Source of the DNA: Amycolatopsis pittospori
GTDB taxonomy: Bacteria > Actinomycetota > Actinomycetes > Mycobacteriales > Pseudonocardiaceae
Length of the DNA: 64,000 nucleotides
Direction of reading: 5' to 3'
Assembly: GCF_013870525.1 (NCBI RefSeq)
Contig: NZ_JACBXD010000012.1
Location: 62,001 to 126,000 of the forward strand
Shown here: piece after piece, positions 50,285 through 57,503 of the stretch
Layout: every line of letters begins with the position of its first letter
Numbering within the stretch: the first letter of the stretch is position 1
Position numbers and translations under genes: made by a program
The notes under the pieces: generated by a model
The model's database searches: none
What the model saw: the letters and a program-made list of their open reading frames with translations, nothing else
Told to the model about the DNA's origin: nothing

Positions 50285-51619
50285 ATGCGTTTGCTGTCCA
50301 GACGGCTGGCCGCGATCGTGGCCACGACGACCATCCTGTGTGCCGGCGCCACCACCGCCAACGCCACCACCACCTCGACCGATTCCCCCACGGCGGCCAC
50401 CAAGTTCGCGGTCACCGCGGCCTACCCGTCCTCTCCCTGTGTCCCCGGTGGGCCGACAGCCGCCGACACCGCGGCCTCCGCCCGGCTCAACGGCGTCCTG
50501 CAGGGCGCCTTGAAGAACGCCATGACCCCGTATCGCGTGTCCTGTGCCCGCGCGGTCATCAACGCCGTGCAGCAGCGCGGGCTCGACGAGCGGGCGGCGG
50601 TCATCGCGATCACCACCACGATCGTCGAATCCCTCATCCAGAACATCAACGAGAAGATCGACCACACCAGCCTCGGCCTGTTCCAGCAGCTCGACTCCTG
50701 GGGCACGGAGGCGCAGCGGCTCAACCCCGCCTGGGCGACGAACGCGTTCCTGAACGTGATGGAGGACTTCTACCCGAACGGCAAATGGCGTACCGCGCCG
50801 ATCGGTGAGGTCTGCCAGGCGGTGCAACGATCCGGCTTCCCCGCGCGCTACCAGCCGCAGGCGGCCGACGCCCAGCGCATCGTCGACGAACTGAGCGGGC
50901 CCACCGCGAGCACCGTGTCCGTGTACGGCGCGCTGTCCGACGGCAGGCTCACCTACTCCACGATCAACTCCCAGTCCGGGGACCGCACGAAGACCGTTGT
51001 CTCCACCGACAACCTCGGGTTCGTCCCGAAGACGTTGGCGACACTCAACTTCAACACGCTGCTCGCGACTTCGCCGTCCGGGGTGCTCTACCGCGTCGAC
51101 GTCCTCACCAACGGCACGTCGCTGCAGTTCTCGGCCCCGGTCGCACTCGGCGGCGGCTGGACACACGACACGCTCACCTACGATGGCCATGGCCACCTCT
51201 ACGGGATCGCCGGCAGCACCCTGATGTCCTATGTGGTGTCCCGCCCCAAGCCGTCCTCCGTCCACATCGGACAGCGTGCGGTGATCGGCACCGGCTTCAC
51301 CCTGCGGACCCTCACCGCCACCGGCGACGACTGGCTGCTCGGGGTCAGCACCACCGGCGTGCTGCGTTCGTACCGCGTCAACGCGGACTACACCTGGGCC
51401 GGCGCCACCCTGGCCGAGCGGTGGAGCTCCATCGACCAGCTCGTCTCCCCCGGTTACGGCCTCTACTACGGCCAGACCCGCGATGGCGGGCTCTACCGCT
51501 ACCACGACCGCAACCCGTTCGACTTGGACGGCTCGGACATCCAGGGCTTCGGCACCGACCCGGTCGATGCCAAGGGCTGGAGCCAGATCCTCCTGTCCGC
51601 CCAGCCTTTCAGCGGCTGA
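50285..51619 (+). CDS. Secreted lysozyme-like/tachylectin-2 protein
   Basis: 444 residues from ATG 50285. A signal peptide (to about ATTANA, residue 27) leads into a lysozyme-like domain (about 60-200): AVIAITTTIVESLIQNINEK supplies a candidate catalytic Glu and HTSLGLFQQLDSWGTEAQ is the motif found in actinobacterial and phage wall hydrolases. The C-terminal half (about 215-444) is a tachylectin-2 propeller closely similar to that of the preceding gene (e.g. GVLYRVDVLTNGTSL in both). The pair looks like a domain duplication giving one amidase and one glycosidase with the same lectin. Confidence 0.82.
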   Translation: MRLLSRRLAAIVATTTILCAGATTANATTTSTDSPTAATKFAVTAAYPSSPCVPGGPTAADTAASARLNGVLQGALKNAMTPYRVSCARAVINAVQQRGLDERAAVIAITTTIVESLIQNINEKIDHTSLGLFQQLDSWGTEAQRLNPAWATNAFLNVMEDFYPNGKWRTAPIGEVCQAVQRSGFPARYQPQAADAQRIVDELSGPTASTVSVYGALSDGRLTYSTINSQSGDRTKTVVSTDNLGFVPKTLATLNFNTLLATSPSGVLYRVDVLTNGTSLQFSAPVALGGGWTHDTLTYDGHGHLYGIAGSTLMSYVVSRPKPSSVHIGQRAVIGTGFTLRTLTATGDDWLLGVSTTGVLRSYRVNADYTWAGATLAERWSSIDQLVSPGYGLYYGQTRDGGLYRYHDRNPFDLDGSDIQGFGTDPVDAKGWSQILLSAQPFSG

Positions 51620-51635
51620 TTCCTTGCCAGTGTCC

Positions 51636-51689
51636 CGAATGACGGCTGCCCGGTCTCCCTCACGAGGGAGACCGGGCAGCCGTCATTCG
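51636..51689. terminator. Strong hairpin terminator, 25-bp stem
   Basis: Arms 51636-51660 and 51665-51689 (containing ACGGCTGCCCGGTCTCCC) pair perfectly with a 4-nt loop. It ends the tachylectin transcript and overlaps the stop codon of the small minus-strand gene at 51683-51829. Confidence 0.88.
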
Positions 51690-51829
51690 AGAGGTGCCGG
51701 GGGTTCGCCGTTCGCCTCCGGGGTCCGGACCCAGGACAACGTGTCGGTCTCCGGCCACCAGCCGGCCGGCGCGGGGCGAGGATCGCTACCCGCTTCAGCC
51801 CACCAGCGCGGGTCCTCGTCGTCGCTCAT
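51683..51829 (-). CDS. Small tryptophan-rich hypothetical protein
   Basis: 48 residues, beginning MSDDEDPRWWAEAGSDPRPA and continuing with GWWPETDTLSWV. Five tryptophans, many Pro and acidic residues and no signal peptide. Codon positions are G/C-rich at the third base, which supports coding, but no ribosome-binding site is evident and no family was recognised. It lies between the tachylectin operon (convergent) and the small secreted peptide gene (divergent). Confidence 0.45.
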   Translation of the reverse strand: MSDDEDPRWWAEAGSDPRPAPAGWWPETDTLSWVRTPEANGEPPAPLE

Positions 51830-52005
51830 GACCCGACGCTACGAGCGGGCCGAGCGCTCGCGCAGCGGTCAGCAGCGGCCATTGTCCGATCTTGGCCAGG
51901 GCACCGTGGCCGGATCCGGACAGTGGCCGGACTTACCCCTTCCCTTAAGTGACATTCGGGCCTAATTTGTCTCAACATACAGGTCAGAGCATCGGGGAGG
52001 ACGAA

Positions 52006-52164
52006 ATGATCAAGCGAGTACTGGCGGGACTGGTCACTGCGGTCGTGGCGACGGTGGCCTTCGGAACGGTCAGCGCCCAGCCGGCGGAGGCGATCCAGGA
52101 CCCGTCGCGTAAGTGCGTGTGGATCTGGACCTCCACCGGCGGATACTGCTCGAAGCTCGAGTGA
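52006..52164 (+). CDS. Small secreted peptide
   Basis: 52 residues from ATG 52006 with GGGAGG 6 nt upstream. A signal peptide (IKRVLAGLVTAVVATVAFG, cleavage likely near AEA, residue ~29) leaves a mature peptide of about 23 residues with two cysteines (RKCVWIW and GYCSKLE), possibly joined by a disulfide. It resembles neither a known lantipeptide nor a toxin that I recognise. It converges with the LuxR gene, which ends 4 bp after it. Confidence 0.68.
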   Translation: MIKRVLAGLVTAVVATVAFGTVSAQPAEAIQDPSRKCVWIWTSTGGYCSKLE

Positions 52165-52167
52165 TCG

Positions 52168-53124
52168 CTAGCCCAGCCAGCCCAGGCGGGTGGCCGCGTA
52201 GACGGCGGCCACCCGGTTGTCGGCCTGAAGGGCTTCCAACAGGCTCTGGACGTGGCGCCGCACCGTGCGCTCGCTGACGTCGAGGTGCCGGGCGATCGCA
52301 CTGTCGGTCATCCCGGTGGCCAGCAGGTCGAGCACCTTCGCCTGGGCGGCGGTGAGCCCGTGCCGGGGTTTGCCCGCGGTATCGCCCACGTGCACCGACT
52401 GGCTCCACACCAGCTCGAACAGCATCCGCAGCGCCGCCACCACGGTCGGGCTCCGGACGAACACCGCCCCTTCCATCCCGCTCGGGTCGAGCGGCACGAG
52501 CGCGGAATGCCGGTCCGCGATCACCATCTTCATCGGCAGCTCGGGCGCGACCCGCATCTCCCAGCCCGCCGCGATACTGGCGTCGACCACGTCCTTCGCG
52601 CCGTCGAATTCGAGAGCGGCGCGCTCGTAGACGTTGCGCAGCCGTACCCCGCGTTCGGTGACCGCGTCCGGCAGGGCCATCACCGTGTTCGCGTCCGGTT
52701 TCCGTTTGAAGTGCCGGGTCGTGAACGCGAGGAACTCGTCCTTCGCCGACAGGCACAGCTCCAGCGACAGCGAACCGATCCGCTGCGGATCGGTCAGGAC
52801 TTCGACCGCGGCGTCACCGCCGCCACCATAGGCGGAGCGGTACACCGCCTGCAGCATGTCCAGCTGCTGCCGCGCCGTCATGATCTGCCGCTGCTGTTCG
52901 AGCAGACGTTGCTGCGCGCCCAGGATCGCGTGATCGACCGCGCGCACCGGCTCCATCGGGGCGATCACCGGGTCTCCGCGATAGTCACGCCGCACGAAAC
53001 CCTGGTCGAACAGCTCCCGCATCTCCGGGCTGTCCGCACGCGGATCGTCCAGCGGCACCGGCCCGGACCGCACCATGACGTCGTACAGCGCACCGGCACC
53101 GGACGACAGCAACCCCTCCAGCAT
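52168..53124 (-). CDS. LuxR-type transcriptional regulator
   Basis: 318 residues. The C-terminal LuxR/FixJ HTH (about 255-315) is HGLTAAQAKVLDLLATGMTD, then SERTVRRHVQSLLEAL. The N-terminal part starts with a winged-helix-like segment and a coiled coil (AILGAQQRLLEQQRQIMTARQQL) followed by a sensor-like domain, a layout found in actinobacterial regulators of the TrmB/LuxR hybrid type. No kinase partner is adjacent, and no receiver domain is present, so it is not a classical response regulator. Targets may be the neighbouring secreted proteins. Confidence 0.85.
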   Translation of the reverse strand: MLEGLLSSGAGALYDVMVRSGPVPLDDPRADSPEMRELFDQGFVRRDYRGDPVIAPMEPVRAVDHAILGAQQRLLEQQRQIMTARQQLDMLQAVYRSAYGGGGDAAVEVLTDPQRIGSLSLELCLSAKDEFLAFTTRHFKRKPDANTVMALPDAVTERGVRLRNVYERAALEFDGAKDVVDASIAAGWEMRVAPELPMKMVIADRHSALVPLDPSGMEGAVFVRSPTVVAALRMLFELVWSQSVHVGDTAGKPRHGLTAAQAKVLDLLATGMTDSAIARHLDVSERTVRRHVQSLLEALQADNRVAAVYAATRLGWLG

Positions 53125-53182
53125 CGCGCCCCCTGTTCTCCGTTCCCGAGCCTACGAGTCCTGGCAAGGAACGGCTAAGGAC

Positions 53183-53345
53183 TCACGACCCGCCCGCGCC
53201 GACCCGGTCCAGCACCGCCCGCGTGTAGCCGTCGCCCGGCGCGCCGAACGCATTGCTGGGGTCGAGCACACGTGGAACGTTCAAGGCACACACCGTCGCG
53301 ATGTCGCTCGCTTCGGTGATTTCCTTGCCGATCGTGCTGCTGCTC
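53183..53345 (-). pseudogene. Possible gene remnant upstream of luxR
   Basis: The minus-strand reading frame ending at 53183 has strongly G/C-biased third positions over its last ~50 codons (EITEASDIATVCALNVPRVL through AVLDRVGAGGS), while the codon bias just upstream continues in another frame (GDEVEQQHDR). This looks like the 3' end of a gene with a frameshift. I could not recognise the family; the DPSNAFGAPGDGYTRAVLDR tail is vaguely like the end of fumarase-superfamily lyases. Confidence 0.3.
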
Positions 53346-53421
53346 GACCTCGTCGCCCAACGATATTGCGCCAAGCAGAGCAATCTCGCCGCTTTGCCGT
53401 CATGGGGTTTCCGACCGCAGG

Positions 53422-53460
53422 TCGCAGTGTCGCCGGACAAGCCGTCCGGCGACACCGCGA
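53422..53460. repeat. 17-bp inverted repeat
   Basis: TCGCAGTGTCGCCGGAC (53422-53438) and GTCCGGCGACACCGCGA (53444-53460) form a hairpin with one mismatch and a 5-nt loop, 18 bp before the start of the 79-residue protein. It could be a terminator for an upstream transcript or a leader structure of the downstream gene. Confidence 0.6.
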
Positions 53461-53478
53461 CGTGAACGGGGCAGCCTG

Positions 53479-53718
53479 ATGACCGCACAGGGCTCGGCGA
53501 CGGACGAGATCGGCGAAATCGGCGTCTGGGTGATGGGCGAGTTCGGCGGCCGCCTGCCCGCGTCGGTGATCAGCAGGGTGCTCAACGCCAGCCGGCGCGA
53601 CCTCGAAGGCCGTATCGACGCCGAAGAACTGGCCGAGATGTTCCACGCGCTGTGCCGTTTCCGGCTTCAGCGGCTCGTGGCCGCGGACGAGCGGACCAAG
53701 ATCACGATCCGACGGTGA
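53479..53718 (+). CDS. Small three-helix protein, DUF3562-like
   Basis: 79 residues, Met start at 53479. The pattern GEIGVWVMGEFGGRLPASVISRVL... followed by SRRDLEGRIDAEELAEMFHA resembles the short three-helical-bundle proteins of actinobacteria (DUF3562-like, 'GARI...FVPVLVER' type), which are thought to dimerise; function unknown. No membrane or signal segment. The last 17 bp overlap the convergent aldehyde dehydrogenase gene. Confidence 0.6.
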   Translation: MTAQGSATDEIGEIGVWVMGEFGGRLPASVISRVLNASRRDLEGRIDAEELAEMFHALCRFRLQRLVAADERTKITIRR

Positions 53719-55144
53719 CGGTTTTGAGCTCCACGTACTGCGCGAGGCCGGCGGCACCGTACTCACGTCCGACGCCGCTGGCCTTGAACCCGCCGAACGG
53801 CCCGTCGAAACCGATGGGAGCGCCGTTGATCGTGACGGTTCCGGTGCGCATCCGCCGCGCGACGGCGAGCGCGTGTTCCTCGTCGGCCGACCACACGCCA
53901 CCGGAGAGCCCGTACTCGGAGTCGTTGGCGATGCGGACCGCGTCGTCCTCGTCGTCATAAGGAAGGACGACGAGGACCGGGCCGAAGAGCTCTTCCCTGG
54001 CGATGCGCATCGTGCTGTCGACGTCGGCGAACAACGTCGGCGTGACGTAATTGCCCTTGTCCAGCCCGGCCGGGATTTCGGGCCCTCCGGTGACCAGACG
54101 CGCGCCCTCGGCGAGGCCGATTTCGATGTAGTCGCGCACCCGCCGCTGCTGACCGGGACGCACCATCGGCCCGATGAAGGTCTTCTCGTCCGCCGGATCG
54201 CCGACCACGAGCGACTCCATCATCTCCTTGAGCCCGGCGACGACCTCGTCGTACCGGCCACGCGGCGCGAGGATCCGCGTCTGCGCGATGCACGCCTCGC
54301 CATTGTTGAGCAACGAGCCGAACTTCAGACCGGCGAAGACGTCTTCCAGGACGGCGTCGGGCAGGATCACGGCCGCGGATTTCCCGCCCAGTTCCAGGCT
54401 GACCCGCTTGAGCCGCGCTCCGGCCAGCGACGCGATCCGCCGTCCGGCCGCGGTCGAACCGGTGAACGCGATCTTGTCCACGCCGGGGTGCTTCACCAGG
54501 TACTCGCTGGTCTCGCGATCGGCGGGCAGGACGCTGATCACCCCGGACGGCAGTCCGGCTTCGGACAACAGGTCCGCGAGCAGGTTCATGCTGAGCGAGT
54601 TCTCCGGCGAGACCTTGAGGACGACCGTATTCCCCGCCAGCAGCGCCGGGATGACCTTGGCCAACGCGGCGGAGAACGGTGAGTTCCACGGAATGATCGC
54701 GGCGACCACGCCGATCGGTTCGCGGCGCACGATCGAGCGGAACGGCACCGACGGATCCGAGGGCGTGAGGGTTTCCTCCCAGCCGAAGGCTTCCGCCGCT
54801 TTCAGGAACGCGACGGCCTGCCGGGTCAATCCCGGCTGACCCGCCCGCGTGAACCAGAGGGCGGAACCGTTCTCGGCCGAGATGAGCTCGGCGATCTCCT
54901 CCGCGCGTGCCTCCCTCAGCGCGTTCACCCGGCGGAGCACCGCGATCCGCTCCTCCGGCGCCGTCCGCGGCCAGGGGCCCGCGTCGAAGGCCGCTCTGGC
55001 CGCGGCGACGGCGCGATCGATGTCGGCGGGCAAGGCCTGAGCGACCCGGCCTAGGACCGTCTGATCGTGCGGGGACACGATGTCGAGCCGTGCCGTGCCG
55101 CTCGGCGTCGTCCACTCGCCTCCGATGAAGAGCTTGTCGTTCAT
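53702..55144 (-). CDS. Aldehyde dehydrogenase (NAD(P)-dependent)
   Basis: 480 residues from ATG 55142-55144 (AGGGAG 5 nt upstream). A standard ALDH: Asn in IIPWNSPFSAALAKVIPALL, Glu in RVSLELGGKSAAVIL and catalytic C285 in NNGEACIAQTRIL, then EELFGPVLVVLPYDDEDDAV. It oxidises an aldehyde to the acid; the substrate is not evident from sequence. A divergent TetR gene begins 74 bp away and a palindrome between them is a likely operator, so expression is probably substrate-induced. Confidence 0.94.
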   Translation of the reverse strand: MNDKLFIGGEWTTPSGTARLDIVSPHDQTVLGRVAQALPADIDRAVAAARAAFDAGPWPRTAPEERIAVLRRVNALREARAEEIAELISAENGSALWFTRAGQPGLTRQAVAFLKAAEAFGWEETLTPSDPSVPFRSIVRREPIGVVAAIIPWNSPFSAALAKVIPALLAGNTVVLKVSPENSLSMNLLADLLSEAGLPSGVISVLPADRETSEYLVKHPGVDKIAFTGSTAAGRRIASLAGARLKRVSLELGGKSAAVILPDAVLEDVFAGLKFGSLLNNGEACIAQTRILAPRGRYDEVVAGLKEMMESLVVGDPADEKTFIGPMVRPGQQRRVRDYIEIGLAEGARLVTGGPEIPAGLDKGNYVTPTLFADVDSTMRIAREELFGPVLVVLPYDDEDDAVRIANDSEYGLSGGVWSADEEHALAVARRMRTGTVTINGAPIGFDGPFGGFKASGVGREYGAAGLAQYVELKTVTVGS

Positions 55145-55175
55145 TCGCACTCCCTAACTGTCACGCCAACGTAGC

Positions 55176-55200
55176 ACTTATGGCAGTTAACGACACAAGT
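55176..55200. promoter_or_regulatory. Candidate TetR operator, aldehyde dehydrogenase/tetR
   Basis: A 25-bp imperfect palindrome with ends ACTT/AAGT (ACTTATGGC ... GACACAAGT) lies midway between the divergent starts at 55144 and 55219. Outer half-sites match in seven of nine positions. Confidence 0.5.
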
Positions 55201-55206
55201 CTGTGA

Positions 55207-55212
55207 TACATT
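55207..55212 (+). promoter_or_regulatory. -10 box of a leaderless promoter (tetR)
   Basis: TACATT ends 6 nt before GTG 55219. No Shine-Dalgarno sequence precedes the start, so the mRNA is probably leaderless. Confidence 0.45.
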
Positions 55213-55218
55213 CCCGGA

Positions 55219-55755
55219 GTGAGAGCTGACGCGGCACGCAATCTCGAAGCGGTCCTGACCACGGGCGCGCTGATGCTCGCCAGCGACCCTTCGGCGAGCA
55301 TCAGCGCGATCGCCGCCGAAGCAGGCGTCGACCGGCGAACCGTCTACCGGCGCTTCGCCTCACGCGAAGACCTCCTGGCCGCCATCTACGACGCGCGCCT
55401 GGACGCTGTCGAGAAGGTCGTCCGCACGGCCCGGCTCGACGAGTCCGCGGTCCCCGTGGCGCTGCACCGCTACGTCGAAGGCATCATCGAGGTCAACCGC
55501 AAATGGCCGGTCGAACTGACCCGCATGCGGGCCGAACCGTCCATTCAGGACCGTCGAGGCCGCCTGTCCGCCGAAGTGGACGCGTTCCTCCAGCGCGCCA
55601 CCGACGAGGGCTTCCTCCGCGCGGACCTCCCGGACGGCTGGGTGAGCCGTCTGCTGATCCAGCTGCTGCACCTGGCCTCCCAGGAAGAGGTGGGCGCCCC
55701 TCAGGCCGCCGATCTGCTCGTGAGCACTTTCCTGCGCGGAGTCGGCGCGCCCTGA
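55219..55755 (+). CDS. TetR family transcriptional regulator
   Basis: 178 residues from GTG 55219. HTH: ISAIAAEAGVDRRTVYRRFA (about residues 27-55). The C-terminal domain is short and of the type seen in TetR repressors of dehydrogenases. It is divergent from the aldehyde dehydrogenase gene, shares a palindromic operator with it, and most likely represses it. The stop is followed directly by the repeat-rich region. Confidence 0.92.
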   Translation: MRADAARNLEAVLTTGALMLASDPSASISAIAAEAGVDRRTVYRRFASREDLLAAIYDARLDAVEKVVRTARLDESAVPVALHRYVEGIIEVNRKWPVELTRMRAEPSIQDRRGRLSAEVDAFLQRATDEGFLRADLPDGWVSRLLIQLLHLASQEEVGAPQAADLLVSTFLRGVGAP

Positions 55756-55767
55756 CTCCAGTCCGGC

Positions 55768-55813
55768 CTCGTGAGTGTTTTGGGTCGTTCTAACGACCCT
55801 TACCACTCACGAG
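55768..55813. repeat. Imperfect palindrome, diverged relative of the 781 repeat
   Basis: Left arm 55768-55789 and right arm 55792-55813 pair with three mismatches around CT; ends are CTCGTGAGTG and CACTCACGAG and the centre is GTTCTAAC, as in the copies at 781-828 and 59538-59601. It may also serve as a terminator for tetR. Confidence 0.7.
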
Positions 55814-55880
55814 CCCCTTGACCGACCACGGCGCGGCACCCTGGCCACCCGCGCTGCTGGTGCACGTTGACGACCCATAA

Positions 55881-55935
55881 GTCCGTGAAGGCCTCCTTGC
55901 CTACTTTCAGGGTAGGGAAGGAGGCCTTCACGGAC
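55881..55935. repeat. 24-bp-arm palindrome
   Basis: GTCCGTGAAGGCCTCCTTGC at the left (55881) is mirrored at 55912-55935 with one mismatch and a 7-nt loop. A different palindrome type from the GTGAGTG family; stable enough to form an RNA hairpin. Confidence 0.75.
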
Positions 55936-56084
55936 CGGACCTACGACCCACCGCAGCCAGAACCCAGTGGGCACCTAAGACCCGGTTGGCTCTCACCGCC
56001 TTCACCACACGACCAAGCCGGGCCGGGTCGGTGCTTTCGCGTGACTGGGTGGACGGCACACGTGATCAGACGGACGACACTCGG

Positions 56085-56168
56085 TGACGTCCGCCCAGTC
56101 ACGCTTGCCGTCCGCCCAGTCACGCGTGCCGTCCGTCCAGTCACGGGTGACGTCCGTCCAGTCACGCC
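56085..56168 (+). repeat. Four tandem 21-bp repeats
   Basis: Units start at 56085, 56106, 56127 and 56148; consensus TGMCGTCCGYCCAGTCACGSS. At least one unit in inverted orientation (CGTGACTGGGTGGACGGCA, from about 56040) precedes the array, so the region can fold on itself. A single unit also follows the tetR gene at 45958-45976. There are no spacers of the CRISPR kind. Confidence 0.8.
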
Positions 56169-56320
56169 AACCCGCCCGACCGCAGGTACCTAAGACACGG
56201 TTGGCCCTAACAACCCAAAACACTCACGACCCCTTCGCGAAATACTCATGCGACTTCGCCGGTAACTGAACGAACGGCACACTGGGGAGTTCGTCACCCC
56301 GCACCCGTCATGGAGCGGCG

Positions 56321-57448
56321 ATGTCACGCAGGGTGTGCAAAAGTGTCGGCATGGCCGCCACCCGTAAACGATTCCCGGTTTCCTGGACCACCGTCGCCCC
56401 GGTGCTGGCCCTGGTCGTGCTGGCGCTGAGCTGGGGCCGTGACCTCGGTCCGGTGCCGGTGGTCATCGTGGCGCTCGCGCTGGGTGCGACAGTGCTGGCG
56501 GCGGTGCATCACGCCGAGGTCGTCGCGCACCGCGTCGGCGAGCCCTTCGGTTCCTTGGTGCTGGCGATCGCCGTGACGGTCATCGAGGTCGCGCTGATCG
56601 TCACGATGATGGCCTCCGGCGGACCCGAAGCCGGGACGCTGGCCCGCGACACGGTGTTCGCGGCGGTCATGATCACCATGAACGGCATCGTCGGCATCTC
56701 GCTTCTGGTCGGTGCACGCCGCTACGGCGAGACGCACTTCAACCCGGAAGGCAGCGGCGGCGCACTCGCGACCGTCGCGACGCTCGCTTCGGTGACCCTC
56801 GTGCTGCCGACGTTCACCACCAGCACTCCCGGCCCCGAGTTCAACGGCACGCAGCTCACCTTCGCGGCCATCGCGTCACTGCTGCTCTACGGCCTCTTCG
56901 TGCTCACCCAGACCGTGCGTCACCGCGACTTCTTCCTCCCGGTCGACACCGACGGCTCCATCAAGGAGGAGGAGCACGCCGAGCCGCCGACCAACAAGGC
57001 CGCGTTGACCAGCTTGGTGTTGCTGCTGGTCGCCCTCGTCGCCGTCGTCGGTCTGGCTAAGGTCGAATCGCCCGCGATCGAATCCGGGGTCCGCGCGGCC
57101 GGCTTCCCGCAGTCGTTCGTCGGTGTCGTGATCGCCCTGCTGGTGCTGCTGCCGGAGACCCTGGCCGCGACGCGGGCCGCACGGCGCGACCGGATGCAGA
57201 CCAGTCTCAACCTCGGCTACGGTTCGGCGATCGCGAGCATCGGGCTCACCATCCCGACCATCGCGCTGGCGTCGATCTGGCTGGACGGCCCCCTGATGCT
57301 CGGTCTCGGCGCCACCCACATCGTGCTGCTCGCGCTGACGATCGCGGTCAGCGTGCTCACCGTGGTCCCCGGCCGCGCGACCCGTCTGCAGGGTGGCGTG
57401 CACCTGGTGCTGCTCGCCTCGTTCCTGGTGCTCGCCGTCAACCCGTGA
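56321..57448 (+). CDS. Calcium/proton antiporter, ChaA-like
   Basis: 375 residues from ATG 56321 (GGAG upstream); ATG 56351 (MAATRKRF) is an alternative. About 11 membrane segments. The two alpha-repeat regions of the CaCA superfamily are seen as FGSLVLAIAVTVIEVALIV and LLPETLAATRAARRDRMQTS with the acidic residues that bind the cation (Glu in VIEVAL and LPETLA). A hydrophilic, acidic loop (DTDGSIKEEEHAEPPTN) separates the halves. It exports Ca2+ (or Na+/K+) in exchange for protons. Confidence 0.92.
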   Translation: MSRRVCKSVGMAATRKRFPVSWTTVAPVLALVVLALSWGRDLGPVPVVIVALALGATVLAAVHHAEVVAHRVGEPFGSLVLAIAVTVIEVALIVTMMASGGPEAGTLARDTVFAAVMITMNGIVGISLLVGARRYGETHFNPEGSGGALATVATLASVTLVLPTFTTSTPGPEFNGTQLTFAAIASLLLYGLFVLTQTVRHRDFFLPVDTDGSIKEEEHAEPPTNKAALTSLVLLLVALVAVVGLAKVESPAIESGVRAAGFPQSFVGVVIALLVLLPETLAATRAARRDRMQTSLNLGYGSAIASIGLTIPTIALASIWLDGPLMLGLGATHIVLLALTIAVSVLTVVPGRATRLQGGVHLVLLASFLVLAVNP

Positions 57449-57490
57449 CACGGAGTCCTCTTCGGACGGAGTTCTGTCGGTGGTCACGGG

Positions 57491-57496
57491 TAATCT
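57491..57496 (+). promoter_or_regulatory. -10 box of a leaderless promoter (DNA ligase)
   Basis: TAATCT ends 7 nt before GTG 57504. This decides the ligase start, because no Shine-Dalgarno sequence precedes it. Confidence 0.5.
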
Positions 57497-57503
57497 CTGC
57501 CCC

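Larger units (their letters stand above)
55756..56320. repeat. Repeat-mosaic intergenic region without genes
   Basis: 565 bp with no convincing gene. It contains, in order, an imperfect palindrome related to the one at 781 (55768-55813), a 24-bp-arm palindrome (55881-55935), two copies of ACCTAAGACMCGGTTGGC (55973 and 56188), a 21-bp tandem array (56085-56168) with inverted units before it, and a half-copy of the first palindrome (AACCCAAAACACTCACGACC, about 56212-56231). Reading frames through it are only open because the array unit is a multiple of three. Confidence 0.75.

Noticed and set aside
56085-56168. Tandem array considered as a CRISPR
   Set aside because: Units are head-to-tail without unique spacers, and no cas genes are present.
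55867-56193. 108-codon frame with repeated VRPVT motifs
   Set aside because: It is open only because the 21-bp tandem repeat is a multiple of three; the frame runs through palindromes and has no RBS.
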